Source of the DNA: Gelatoporia subvermispora B
Taxonomy: Eukaryota; Basidiomycota; Agaricomycetes; Polyporales; Gelatoporiaceae
Direction: 5' to 3'
Assembly: GCA_000320605.2 (NCBI GenBank)
Contig: KB445791.1
Coordinates: forward strand, 2,413,057-2,477,056
DNA length: 64,000 nucleotides
Shown in pieces: positions 10,644 through 22,486 of this stretch (within the stretch, counting starts at the first letter, position 1; every line of letters begins with the position of its first letter). Both the position numbers and the translations under genes were made by a program. Below the pieces are notes generated by a model. It was given only the letters and a program-made list of their open reading frames with translations, was not told the DNA's origin and searched no databases.

Positions 10644-12341
10644 ATGGCAAACGTGCCACCAGCGGCCCCGCCGGGAGATGCCCAGCCACCTCCCCCTCAA
10701 CTGCCTCTCCTTCTGGACCCGGAGGTCAAAGACACCACTCTTCGAGCCTGGCTACAACGCACTCCCAATCCCACCGGTACGGAAGATCCTGCATGGATCA
10801 GAGCACGTATGCGAGTCAGCAAGCAGCGGTTACGCGAGATACAACAGGCGAGGGACATGATTGCGCCGCGCCAGAGTCATACAATCGAATCGCAATATCT
10901 CCGTCAGCAATTCTTGTATAGCTGTCTCGTCTGGGCCATCTTCCCCGTCAACTCTCTTCCCCCCGAAATCTTGTCCGAGATCTTCCGTTACGTCGCGTGG
11001 ACCATCTATGGCTGGAAAGAGGGAGTCAGACAGCGCCTTCGTCTCACATGGGTGTGCAGACATTGGCGCCACATCGCGATCGAGGACAAGCCTCTATGGA
11101 ATCCCATCCTATTCAATCAGCCTTCGGCTTTCCCAATATCGTTCGCAATGATGGGTCGTGTTGGGTCGGCTCCTCTGGACCTGCGCATTGAAGATGTCCC
11201 TGCGCGAGAAAACACCTCGCCTCTGCCCTTGGACCAAAATCCTGTATTGAACCTAATGGGTCACATACTTCGTAAGGAGAGGCAGCTCCGCTCCGTAGCT
11301 ATCATTATGCATCATTGGCACACCGCCGATGCCGTCCTGAAGAAGCTGCAGGATGCGAAGGAGCCACACATGCTGAAGCGATTCGAGTTCCACCGCACGG
11401 TCAGGCCAGGCCTCACGGAGGCTCCGCCACTAAATTATACACCGCGGCCGCTATTTGGAGGCAAGGCAATCAATCTTGAGGCACTCTGCCTGGATGGGAT
11501 GGCGATCAATTGGGACGAACTTCCTGTTCACAAGCTCCGTGCTCTTGACTTGCGTCGTATCTCCCCTCCCCTGTTTCCTAGCATCTCAAACTGGCAAGAC
11601 ATGCTATCTGGCAACCTTGTCAGACTATCCTTGACGAGCATGGGCCCCGACGTGGCTGCGGTCCTGGCGCGGGGTGAAACGGTCAGATTCAACTTACCGT
11701 GCCTACGAGAGATGTGCATCCAAGACATAACCACAATACCCGCCTTCTACTTCATGTCTCAAGTTCATGCCCCTGGACTAGCGTCTTTGGCGTTGGTCAA
11801 TGTTCTAGGACACACGTACCCCCAACTTCTGCAGGCGTTGACGACGAATCGCTTCAATGAACTGCGGCTTCTGACTATGTTCGGGGCCAGTATCGAGCCT
11901 ACGCCAAACAACTTGAGGATTCTAGTCAAATGGCTAGAGACTATGCCTAACTTACGTATGCTAAAGCTCGCAAACGTGCACGGTAGCCTCCTACATGCCC
12001 TGTTGCAAGACCCGCGTCGGTTCCGCACTCCACTGGGCCCGAATACCGCACAAGACGAAACAGATACCACGAGCGCCCGTCAAATTCTATGCCCGGCTCT
12101 GGATACCCTCTACTTCCATTTTCAGGAACCAGCCTCGGTGGCCGCTCTCTTGCACGGCCGGAAAGAACTACAGGTGCCGCTTAAACGGATCTGGATTGCG
12201 CAACCGCTGGTTGCGGGGATCCCCCGAGACATACTGGATTCGATGAAGACACTGGTGGCAAGTATACTTGTGGCGACGGGTTCTCCACCAGATGAGTTCC
12301 AGTATCGTAGGGAAGTTTTGGATCTGCTGCCACACGCCTAA
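10644..12341 (+). CDS. F-box-like protein with LRR-type C-terminus
   Basis: Single exon, 565 residues. A proline-rich N-terminus and a helical segment are followed by an F-box-like motif (INSLPPEILSEIF type, here VNSLPPEILSEIFRYV, about residues 100-150) containing LTWVCRHWRHIA and PLWNPI, the usual fungal F-box-like pattern. The rest shows irregular leucine-rich repeats (for example LRALDLRRI, LVRLSLTSMG, FNELRLLTMFG, LRMLKLANVHG). This is the large, fast-evolving F-box family of agaricomycetes, thought to supply substrate receptors for SCF ligases. No substrate can be named. The ATG at 10644 follows the leader intron acceptor within a few bases. Confidence 0.8.
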   Translation: MANVPPAAPPGDAQPPPPQLPLLLDPEVKDTTLRAWLQRTPNPTGTEDPAWIRARMRVSKQRLREIQQARDMIAPRQSHTIESQYLRQQFLYSCLVWAIFPVNSLPPEILSEIFRYVAWTIYGWKEGVRQRLRLTWVCRHWRHIAIEDKPLWNPILFNQPSAFPISFAMMGRVGSAPLDLRIEDVPARENTSPLPLDQNPVLNLMGHILRKERQLRSVAIIMHHWHTADAVLKKLQDAKEPHMLKRFEFHRTVRPGLTEAPPLNYTPRPLFGGKAINLEALCLDGMAINWDELPVHKLRALDLRRISPPLFPSISNWQDMLSGNLVRLSLTSMGPDVAAVLARGETVRFNLPCLREMCIQDITTIPAFYFMSQVHAPGLASLALVNVLGHTYPQLLQALTTNRFNELRLLTMFGASIEPTPNNLRILVKWLETMPNLRMLKLANVHGSLLHALLQDPRRFRTPLGPNTAQDETDTTSARQILCPALDTLYFHFQEPASVAALLHGRKELQVPLKRIWIAQPLVAGIPRDILDSMKTLVASILVATGSPPDEFQYRREVLDLLPHA

Positions 12342-12601
12342 CAGGCTGACATCCAATCATTGCAACTCGGGGTCTGATAGCACATTTCTCGAACATGGCG
12401 GCAGTAACAGACGGACATACCCTAATTCCAGTTATACTTAACAATGTAAAGTGATATAGCATTAGCGATAAGATGTACAATCCTTGCTGGACTTTGACAC
12501 AATTCACTGGTCCAGACTATGAGCCGTACTGGTCTTGTGGACCTTATCATCTGACAGAAAGGCTATGATTGTGTCGGAGGAATATGCCGACAAAGTCGGA
12601 C

Positions 12602-12629
12602 GGATTGGCTTCAAAGGATTGACTTCAAA
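12602..12629 (+). repeat. 14-bp tandem duplication
   Basis: The 14-mer ggattggcttcaaa is followed directly by ggattgacttcaaa, one mismatch. It lies between the F-box stop and the homeodomain start, about 170 bp upstream of the latter. May be a duplicated binding site or a chance slippage product. Confidence 0.6.
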
Positions 12630-12663
12630 GTTCAGTTGCTGGCTTTGGTTCCGTGAGTGTAGT

Positions 12664-12697
12664 CACGTGCCGCATGGAAAGGTACGCTGATCACGTG
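12664..12697 (+). promoter_or_regulatory. Paired CACGTG elements upstream of homeodomain gene
   Basis: CACGTG occurs at 12664-12669 and again at 12692-12697, 28 bp apart and about 105 to 135 bp before the homeodomain ATG. CACGTG is the palindromic site of fungal bHLH factors such as Pho4 and Cbf1. Two copies this close upstream of a start codon suggest a real promoter element, but binding is inferred. Confidence 0.4.
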
Positions 12698-12799
12698 CGG
12701 AACGCGTTGTTTGCACGTATGGACGTGTTTCGGCGTCGCGTACTCGGGTCGCGACTCAGCCCCAGTTCAACTTGACGAAACCGACCTCAAGCAGGGCCA

Positions 12800-13804
12800 A
12801 TGGAGGTCGAAGAACATCATTTGGCGCATACAACAGGGTATGAGAGTGATGCGCATGAGTTCGAACTTGATTGTCTTATCCTCACCACCTCAGCATCCAC
12901 GTAGCTGACGCCACCCCCACACCCGATCACATACCTTTCATCAGGAAGCGACTGGACAAGCAGCAGCTCAGTATACTCATTGCATTTTTCAACCAAAAAT
13001 CCCACCCATCCAAAGACGAACGTGCCGATCTCGCAATCCACCTCGGACTGTGAGTGATACCGACATTCTCACGGAATGGACTGACGGATGCCGTCCAGAG
13101 ACCTAAAGACCGTCAGCGCATGGTTCCAGAACAGACGCAGACACGACAACAGGAGGTTGCGCACCTGGTCCAGAGGTGCAGATGTAGAGAACCAGAACCC
13201 GGACCCGTTAATGCCTCGACGATCTCTCAAGTTGTCTCGCAGTCTCCCTCGTAAATCCATCTCCCTGGACGGCATCATGTCATGCCGAGAGCGACGCTCA
13301 GTCAGCCGTCCTCCTTTGACAACTCAGTCGCGCAACCGCCTACCGTTTGACGAAGGCAGCTTGTTGGATCACGTTCCTTCTTCCCCACCCGCGCCGCCTT
13401 CCTCACCGAACTTCGAGTTGGAGGTGTTGTCATCCGAAACAAGGGCTACGAAGTCTCTGGAGTGGGCCTGTGCGAAGGCAAGGATTGGCAGGCGCATGAA
13501 GAGAGCCTTCTCAATGGGAGCATTGGATGACGATCCCGATGTGCCCGTACTCAGTCTCGATGGCGTCAAGCATGAAGACGAGGATGTCGTCATGGACGAG
13601 ATAAATCACCGAGAGACGAACCTCGGCCCGGGTCTTGGGTCGCCATGGAAAAATGTGAAGAAGAGGGAGCCACTAGAACCACAGCAAGAGCTTCCGGAAG
13701 AGGACATTGAGGCCGCCATTACATTGCTCGGTTTCACCACTCGACAGAAGTTGTCACTGCACGACACGCACGCACATCAGGTCCATGAACGCATAATCAA
13801 CTAG
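12800..13804 (+). CDS. Homeodomain transcription factor
   Basis: Three exons: 12800-12837, 12894-13049 and 13099-13804, with introns of 56 and 49 nt. They sum to 900 nt, 299 residues. The homeodomain spans about residues 28-88: IRKRLDKQQLSILIAFF (helix 1), HPSKDERADLAIHLGL (helix 2) and LKTVSAWFQNRRRHDNRR (helix 3, with the invariant W-F-N-R residues). The second intron splits the turn between helices 2 and 3. The tail is Pro-, Ser- and Asp/Glu-rich, without a second known domain. It is a nuclear DNA-binding regulator by family. It does not carry the features I would expect of an A-locus mating-type HD pair, and no partner gene lies beside it. The target genes are unknown. Confidence 0.85.
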
Positions 13805-14375
13805 ACGCAAGCAGTGACCAGGCCAGCCGCACATATTCGAGCTCGCATATGACTCCGCACACTTTGGACGTGCACCCAATGAACTATTCCATCGTACATA
13901 CTCATCCTTCTGTTGTCTTCGCTATCGCATGCTCTATACATTCACCAGCTCTGTAAGTCTACGTCATGGAAGTGTTGTCACATTTTTTCCGTATGCTGTA
14001 CTTCAAATACCCACTACTACTCGTATCTTGTGCGACGTGCTGAATTGGCTGCTATTGCGGCTTGGATGGACGGGAAAATCACAGGAAAGAAATGGTGCGG
14101 CGCGCCACTGCCTACCTCGTGAAAGTCCTGGAACAACCGAACGAGTTTCCGTCCGGAATGCATGGCTTGGGCAAGGTCAGAGGACCCGCCGAGCATAAAC
14201 CGACCCTGGCTCGCAACAAACCCAGATGGACGAGAACAAATCGATAATGCAAATTGACGTGAAGCCCGAAGATAGCAATGCAAACGATTATATGCAGGTC
14301 TACATGTGATGAGGTGCTGTTTCCTGACGATAGCGTGACTATAGACTTAAGAGTAGACATGTGTACATCAACGCT
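13805..14375. other. Intergenic region between convergent homeodomain and UTP17 genes
   Basis: About 570 bp holding two transcript ends. Small open frames occur on both strands but none looks like a known protein or has a sensible start. I see no other feature. Confidence 0.5.
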
Positions 14376-17300
14376 TTAATCTACAGATTTTTTCCTTTTC
14401 TTTCCAGCTGTTACAGCTGGTGAAAGTCCCTCTTCTGGAGTCTGTGTGACCGATGCTGCCTTCGCAGAGGGTTTCGGTGTAGACCCATTCAATCGGGGAT
14501 GTTTTGATGGGGCTGGGGCAATGGGCGAATTGGACGCAGGATACTTTGCACTGCCGTTGAGCTTGTGGAATCCGTTTAAGGTAGGGATTGGGACGGCATG
14601 GGGGGCAGAGGGACCTGCATCATCTATAAGCATGCTTCCTAGTACTCGAATGGCGCAGCGACAAACCTTTCAGCGCGTATTGCTTGAACAGCTCGACAAA
14701 AGAATCCATCTCTTTATTGGAAACCACACGATCGATTGCAGTACCAGCGATGACTGGCCCGTGATCTTCGTCTACGTCCAGTTCCATGTCGACATCTTCA
14801 TGCTCCCGCTCGTCATCCGAAATATCTTGAACGTCTTGAGCAGGCCGAAGCGACAAGAAGCCGTCGGTGAGGGCATCAAAGACAGAGTCGAGAGGGGGCA
14901 TCAGATATGCCGGCGCGTCGAAGATTTCAGCTACTTCCTTGCCTCTCCACGGTTGTGAGGTCTCTCCATGACCAGACAGAGAGGTGCGAGCAGTGATGTT
15001 GGCAAAAGCAGACTTGCCGAAAATGTCTTGGAAAAGGGTGCGAGGACGAACATTGACATCATCGATGATTTCGTTTGCGCGCGAACCCTCTTCATCAGGT
15101 AACCGCACCTCGTCACCGAAAACGACAAATTTCCATGATGTGGTGATGCCAACGAAGGTGAAGGAGGTCGTTGTTGCGGACAAAGTGTTCAGGGATGCAT
15201 GGGACACAGCGTTGCGTAGATGGAAGGGTAGAGTATACGTGCCGACAGGGACGGGGGACGACGAGTTGAGCGTGACGATCTGAGTGACCGACTTTCCTGG
15301 CCCAGCCGGAACACCGCGTTCGAAAACGGCAAAAATTTCCTCGCGAGGGTGTGGGACGACACGTTCAATAATTGTTGACGATCGGTACTGCCACCGGACT
15401 GGAGAATGAGAGGTCAGATTTGTTGAGAGAAATCGAGTCTTAAGTTTACTCACTGGTCTGCGCAACAAGATCCCACAATAGTACATCCCTGGTACCGATG
15501 ACGGCAAGATAACGGCTACTGTTCCCTATGAAAAACGCCGAAGTAATGTCCTTGCATTGTGGTGTCGTCAAGACTTGATGCAGCGAGTTCGTGATCGGGT
15601 CAAACAGAGCCACATGTGATCGGAAAGAGATGCAGAGCACAGAGCCGTCCAACGACCAAGACACGTGTCTCGGTATCTCTGAGCGGAAGCTGTAGGATGA
15701 ACGGACGACCCAAAAGTCTGAGAACAAGTCAGTCTCGAGGTCACAGGGGACACATCCGTATGCGACGCACCGTCAACATCTCCAGACTTTGTCCGTACAG
15801 AGCGTATCCTCCACGTCTTGATATGCCCATCACCACCGGTGCTGACCAAAAAGAGTGTCCCTTTGGTTTGTGAACCTGGAGCAAAAGCGAGGCTCGTCAC
15901 ACGCTCTACGCCATGGGGACGGTCGATACGCGTGTTCAAGGTCCACATTCCTGACGCCGCCTCCCACGACCAGAACTTGAGATAAACCTCGCCACGGAAC
16001 GTGTCATCCGCGGCGCGGCTATCAATAGTAGCCATCCATTGCCCATCCTCGGACATGACGGCGGATTCCACGCGTGAAGGCTCCAAAGGGTTTTCGTCGC
16101 GCTTTGAGACTCGGTTGGAGGGAGAGACCTCGAGCTCATGTGTCAGGCGCGAAGAAGATGGAGAGAATGTCTGGAGGGACGATGGGTGAGAGGATGGAAG
16201 GACGAAGGTTGAAGTCGGGGGGTGCACCGCAAGGGGTACAGATGTTGAAGTGGTAGGATGGTCATGCGATACTGCGGGGTCTGAAAGAGACACTAAGCAA
16301 TCTATCAACCGACGTAACAGCAGAGCGACTCACCTAGCTTGACACGTGCGATTGTCTTGGAGATTTTCATCGTTCCTGAGCGAACGAAAACGAAAGACGC
16401 ATCTGCAAGGCTGAGCAAATATTCCTCCTCCGTCCCTGTGTTTGAGACAGCGACATGGGCGATGGGAGATCCCACTCTGGGTACAAACTCCTGCTTGCCC
16501 GTATGCAGTTGCCAGATCACCATTACCGCCTCCTCACCACCACTGAGCAAATACGCTCCATTCGCAGTGAACGCGAGGGATGAGACAGCGTGAGCATGCC
16601 AGTGCAAGGTCGTCGTTTGCGCAGTCTTCTCTACGTCTGCGGTATTCAACGTTGCAGCCTCGTTGAGGCAATACCACACCCTGACTACACCCTTGGAATC
16701 ACCCGTTGCAAAGTATTCCTCTGTAGGGTGGAAAGCCAAGCATGTGAGGTGCTCCGGAGATACGAATTTGGTGAACCCGGCTTTGACGTTTGCAGTCGAG
16801 CAGACATACGCTTTGTGCCCACCAGTAGCGACAAGCCAGGCCCCGCTGGGTGATAGTGCAAGGCCAGTGGTGCTGCGCGTCCTGCCTATAAGACTAATTT
16901 CCGAGGATATCTGCTCCGGAAGCCCAGCGGTCGCATCCGTCGGTTTCAGCGATACGCGTAGCACCATTGCGTTGTCTTCCGCCGTGGGGATATGGGCTAG
17001 GCGACATAAGCAAGGGTACACCTGCGGGCCATGGAGCGGAGACTACCTTTTCTCGTTTGCTTTTTGCTCCGCCGCGAGACAGCGACGAACACATGGTCCT
17101 TCAACGCATCATGTGCAGTCAGATTCAGGATGGGTTGCGAGACCTTGACTGTCTGCAGCAGGACGGCTTCGAGGAAGTCCCACACCCTAATGTACCCATC
17201 TATCGAGCCGGTGATTATCTGGTACGGATTGTGTGGGCTGAGTATGGCCGACGTAATCGAAAGATCCCGCCCGGAAGATGAGGAGCTATTGGTCGGTGCC

Positions 17301-17658
17301 GCATCCAAGGTAGATACGATTTGGCCCGTGGCGACGGAGTAAATCTTCACAGACGACCCAACGACTGCGAAGAAATATCTGTGCGACTTGCGTGAGACGC
17401 GTACAGGGGAACCGCAAAATATGGGACTCACCTCCCATCCTTTGTAAAAAATGGTGGTGCCCTACTCGCCGCAGCATCCGTCAAAGACCTCCAAGACCAT
17501 GGCTTGCTCTCCGGCACTCTAGACGTGCTCGCTGCCGCAGATGGTTCGGACTCCTCCGCCTTCTGGGCTCTCGCCTGGTTTCGCTTGAGTTTTGGGGATC
17601 CAGAGCTTGGGGAATCCTGTAGATGTTGGCCATCTAAGCGAGATTTTAGAGGAGTCAT
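14376..17658 (-). CDS. UTP17: WD40 protein Utp17/Nan1 (WDR75), SSU processome
   Basis: Multi-exon minus-strand gene of WDR75/Nan1 type, a t-UTP component of the small-subunit processome. It acts in the nucleolus in rDNA transcription and 18S pre-rRNA processing. Visible WD-type repeats include IITGSIDGYIRVWDF, FATGDSKGVVRVWY, YLLSGGEEAVMVIWQL and LVSTGGDGHIKTWRI, in the two-propeller spacing of the family. After the propellers come an acidic stretch (DISDDEREHEDVDMELD) and a basic tail ending GKKRKKSVD, typical of nucleolar proteins. The start at 17658 (MTPLKSRL) is preferred to an in-frame ATG at 17784 that adds a cysteine-rich extension. The last intron is uncertain: GTTTGT at 14666 with in-phase acceptors 28, 43 or 52 nt away; 52 nt (to 14615) is most usual. 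Confidence 0.87.
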
Positions 17659-18085
17659 GGCAGCAGGTCTCTCGACCGCCACAGGCATCGTTGCGGAACA
17701 GGTTACTGTACAGGGATTTCTCAAAAATTGCGTACACCCGAATAGGCAACTCGGTGTTGCGAAGCGCCCGTCGAGTCGCGGCACAAGTCAAGCGCGCCAA
17801 CTCTCGGCGCCGGCTCTCCAGGCACTACTCTAGAGTGCAGGTATCCTGCGCGACTCGAATGGGGAGTAAATGCATGTCATACAGTCGTAAGCGCGTAAAA
17901 CAACTAGGAGAAGTACTACAGCAACAGGCATGTCGGGTATGCAAGTATTGAAGTACATACGACGTTTCGTGTGTGGAACTCTAGTCCAAGACGGACCATC
18001 TGTGCTACACTATAGAGTGAACCCATACAGTCAAAACCCAATCATAGACAAGACAACATAGGGATACATCGCATGGCATGGCCGT
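17659..18085. other. Intergenic region between UTP17 start and zinc-cluster gene end
   Basis: About 430 bp that must hold the UTP17 promoter and the 3' end of the zinc-cluster gene. No further open frame or clear motif supported. Confidence 0.5.
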
Positions 18086-21000
18086 TCACCAAATTTGAGG
18101 TGCAGGCGGAAGATAATCAGTGGGAAGTAGGAAGGCGTCAATGCCGTTTTGTGAGAAGGAGGTGCCTCCGAGACTCTGATCCGAGAGCCAAACCGGCAGC
18201 TGCTCGTTGGCAGTGGTCTCGAAGCCGCGCCAAATGTGTTCTGCGTTCGCCACATACTGGCCGTAGTGTTGAGGCGCTCCTATGGGCATGCTTCCCATCG
18301 CGTCCGTCTGTTGTGCGAAGCCGGTATCGTAGGTTGGGGAAATCGGTTGCTGCGAGCTAACAGATTGCGACATGGCGTCCGAAGAGTAACCAGTGGCGTC
18401 GCTTTGTGTACGATGACGATCTCGGGCCAACGTCGGAGATTGTGAATTGGACAGAGTCCTACGTCTCTTGAAGCGCTTTAACATCAGCTGCAGCGTGATT
18501 GCATATCGTTTTCCGGGAACTGCCAATGGGTGAGTTCAGCAAATATTGGTCCGCGGAGAATTGCACACACCCTCAGAAAGTAATGCCGCCAAACGCTCCA
18601 CCAGCACTCTGATATCTTGCATGTCGCATTGGTCCGGGCTGTAGAGCACGTGAGCGTGTTATTAACAAGCACAACATGTGAACGACGCACAACAAACGAG
18701 CGAGGCGGAGTAAGAACGAAGCCGAGAATGTCGCAGTAGCATGCGTATAGTGCACGGCTTGTGACGAGAATCAGTCTTCTGGCTATGCCTACAAATTGTG
18801 TATGCCATACCGTATTTCATTCCCTCTCGATACGCAGGAGAATTGACGGTGATGTCCAAAATTTGTCGGCCAATTCTGATAGAACGGATTGCGAGCTCTC
18901 TCTGAGCAGGAGGCATAGTCTGCACATCATCTGATACATCGATGCCTCTCAATGCTGTGGCATTGTGGAACAACTCAGCATGAAGGTGCTGAATCTGGAG
19001 AGACTGTCTGTAGAATGCTTCGCAAGCCTCAGTTGAGGGTCGACTGCAAGTTGTGCATGGGACCTACCAGCATCTTCGTATTTCTGAGAGAAGGCCTGAT
19101 CCCAGGTCGCGTACCAGTTGCGGAAATCGATGTCGCCCTTTCGGAGGTGTTCGAAGGTGGCCTCGTTGACAGGCCCGCCAAATTGCGGTGAGATACCGTT
19201 GTGTACCCGCTCTCGGATGGCCATGAGTTCCACCATTGAAACGAGACGCATGTCGTCTTCAATGGCGAGCGGATGCTGCAGAAGAAGTCGACAATGCCAG
19301 ATGCTTTCATCATCCTTGAGGATAGCAGGACGGCCAGTGCCATACGACATTCTGTTGCACGTATTTAATTTGTGACCACCACAGCCAGACCATCTGGACT
19401 CACTGGTGTTCAAAAATGTACAGACAGAACCAGGTCCGCGCAGAGATCACGAGGTGCCGATCCTTTACGGAAGCCTTGTTCGCTCTCATCTTTGTGAGAA
19501 GCTCCGGCCATGCCTTGTGCATAGCTATCCCGATATCATCAGAATCCTCACATTCAAAGCAAGTCCCGCCCGGTGGCAGTCCGAGCACAGCGAGGGAATT
19601 AGTCACTTACATAATTCCATGGCCATTCGGACCGCATGTCCGCCACTCAACCAGCCGTTGTCGGACCAACCGGAAACAAGAACTACAGGGGAGAATTTAG
19701 CGTGTACAATGCCCTGATCAAGCTAGTACTGACCCATAGCTTGGACAGCTTCCTGGCGTGTCACAGGCGCGAAAAGGGTTGCGCAGGAGATGGCATGCAC
19801 CTCTTCTTGACATTTCAAAAAGATCTCACTAGGACCACCTGTGGCATATTCAGCGACATGCGATCGGGACGCATGGAAACACTGACCGCCTCCGTCTTTG
19901 ACTTTGGCAGCAACCATACAAATACAATCAACAGCAAACGGAGAACGTTCGTGAAGGGCATCAAAGGTATCGACATTTCCGTCAAATACAGGTAGGAACG
20001 TAGAGCAACCGTGATAGAATCTGCGAAGCACCGGTGAATTCACCCTAAGATGAGAAGACCAAGATAACGTACATCCTGAAAAGCTCGCGGGCATCGGCCT
20101 CGGTAATGATCCCCTTTGTGACGACTGCCGATGAATGCCGTATGAGCATCGGCGCACGCTATGCAATTCTCACGCACCGTCTTGGTATACCGCAGGAGGC
20201 GGCTTAGTGGCCACCCTCCTCCGTTTGGGGGCCCTCGGTTGACGTGGGTCCGGAGACGTTGTTCGCGCACGGCTTTGGGGTTGACTGTGCTCTCCGTGTT
20301 CCTGTAGTGTGGAAGTCAGGGGTGATTGCAACGTCAGTGATTGGACTGACTAACCTTAGCGGCACGCTCAATCGCCACATCCGCGAGACCACGGAGTACT
20401 TCCCATGGTGCGACAAGCCCAGAAGCGGGAAGTTCACCGTCATCTTCCACGTCGGAAGACTCGGCACTGGTAACGTTCGACGACAGAGGGGCCGCTCGTT
20501 TAGAGCCCGATGAGGGTCCGGGTCCATTCACCGCACCCTGAGCCTGCCGGGACGGCTGTGCATGGTCAGTCGAATGGTATCGCAGCGACGATACCTGAGC
20601 GTGCTGCGTTCGCGGTGGACCCATGGACTCAAGACTAGAGAAAGGTGGTAGAGTTGTTCCATGAATATGGGAACCATGGTTGTGTGACCCTCCAGGTGGC
20701 GGATACATAGCACCACTGGAGGGGCCTTGAGAAGGGTGAACACCAGCGCTCATGGAGAAATCACGATATGCACCTGGCATATGTTCGCGGGATTGCCGTT
20801 GAACACCGTGATGTGAGGCACCCATCGCACTCGCGCTACTTGGTGTTTGGGGACCATGCGAAGTTTCGACCATGAGCTGCGGCCCGCCATGGCCTGTGGA
20901 TGGAGTAGAGACTGCGGGTGACCCCAATGAATGGGCTGTCGGGGAGTGATGTGCAAAAGGCGGATACGATGATGGCGACCTCGAATTGAGTGGTATTCCG

Positions 21001-21551
21001 CCACGGAGGTGTGTAGCGATCTCCAACAAAGTGTTTTGGATGACAGTCTGCGTCTGACGGATGTCCGCCACATGCGACTCAAGACTGCGTATTCGCCTAT
21101 TGCCATAACTGATAAGCAATTATTCGTACCAATAAAATGACGCGTACTCTAACCCGGCCTCCCCGGTCAGACTTGCTTCCCTGGTGGGTTTCTCAAAGAG
21201 GCACTCGAGCCCGGCATGTCTGCAACGTCTGCAAGGAGGATTCTCTGCACCCTCGCATCGCATCTTTTGCTTTCTGCACGCATTCTAGCCGAGTACATTG
21301 TGAGATGCGCGAACTGACGCGATCACCACTGGGGACTATACTCACGCAGGCACCTGCACGCAAACGAGGGGGTGAAAAGGCCGGAAGGAATGCGCGATGA
21401 TTTAGGACGTACGAGGTACTCTATTCAAAGTCCTGGCCATGGGTTTAGCGTCCGCCTTGGGATCACCGGACTTCGGGTTGGCGGGATCGGTGTCCTCTTG
21501 CTTCTTAACGGGTGAACTGCCGCTGCTACTGCTGCCGTTGCTCGCGTCCAT
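18086..21551 (-). CDS. Zn2Cys6 transcription factor with fungal-specific regulatory domain
   Basis: Multi-exon minus-strand gene. Exon 1 is 21551-21413, starting MDASNGSSSS. Exon 2 is an 8-nt micro-exon at 21353-21346, exon 3 is 21284-21148, exon 4 starts at 21108. Joined, they read RVPRACNACRKQKMRCEG then ENPPCRRCRHAGLECLF, a complete six-cysteine zinc cluster, then a coiled-coil linker (RRIRSLESHVADI). A His/Ser/Pro/Gly-rich linker and a basic APKRRRVATK segment follow. Downstream exons (FYHGCSTFLPVFD, KGIITEADARELF, KDDESIWHCRLLL) match the fungal_trans middle homology region. The C-terminus ends LPPAPQIW. The layout resembles protease-regulator PrtT-type proteins, but that identity is tentative. 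Exon boundaries in the last kilobase are not resolved. Confidence 0.82.
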
Positions 21552-22486
21552 CGCTAGATCGTGAACATAAACGCGGAGGGATGATGATGAGAGACAGAGA
21601 GAGAGGAGGGCAGCAGGGCGGTGACAGAGAGTGGTTGGCCGGAGAGAACGCTTCTGATGAGAGAGGCAAGGCCGATAAACAAGTGCAAGCTAGGTATGCC
21701 GCCGGGGACAGGGTATAGCTGCTTATGCCTGACCGGGGCCTGGCCGGCACTTTGGCTGCCGCACGCAGGTCCGCGTCTCCCCGCCTCTGTCTCTCACAAC
21801 CGTTCGTGGAGACAATTGTCTCCTTTTGGTTCGCCACGTTTCCTCTCGTCCTTTTTACCTCCCATCCAATTCCGTATTCTCACGGAACCAGCTGCGTGCA
21901 TTGCTTCAAAGGCCCTTCGCACAGAGGGCCAGACCATTCCGACACTATGGAAAATGTGACCTTGCCCTGCACATGCCCACCTTCTCCGCTACGCTTGGGG
22001 GTGATCTCCCTCTTGCGCGGAGTTGCCGGCCTATCTATCTCTCGGAACGAGGGAAATGTGCGAACGTTCATGCCAAACATATGGCCCATGTAGTTTCGCG
22101 CCCTTTTGACCGCCGCGCGCGATAGCGACGATTCTCCGTCTTTGTCCGAATGTCGCGCGGATCTGACCCCCCGACCGCCATCGCGTCCTCCGTCTGCCCT
22201 CTAGCGAAACACACCCTGGAGACCTGATATTCGTGGCGTAATCATGCAATATTTCCCTCTCGACATGCCCGATTTCATCTGGGCGGTACCGGCAGAGCGT
22301 CAACGGCATCCGAGGCCTGCCGTGCCAGAGCATCCGTCAATGGCGAGCGCTGCTACGCAGGCAGTGCCCGAACGACCGCGCTGCCAGCATTGCGCCCCCA
22401 CGCTTTTTAATTTCCACTCGCCTCGTCACCCTCAACTCTCTCTGACTTGTACCTTCACTTGGTCACAAAAGTCATAGTCTGCGAAT
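21552..22486. other. Divergent promoter region between zinc-cluster and REEP genes
   Basis: About 935 bp between two diverging start codons. It has purine-rich tracts near 21575-21720 and CT-rich stretches before the REEP start (for example cgcctcgtcaccctcaac). No supported gene. It probably contains both promoters. Confidence 0.5.

Noticed and set aside
12800..13804. Mating-type A (HD) locus
   Set aside because: Only one homeodomain gene is present, no divergent HD1/HD2 partner lies beside it, and the flanking mitochondrial-peptidase gene usual for such loci is missing.
17496..17833. Open frames on the plus strand across the UTP17 start
   Set aside because: They are opposite the first UTP17 exon and show no family-like sequence.
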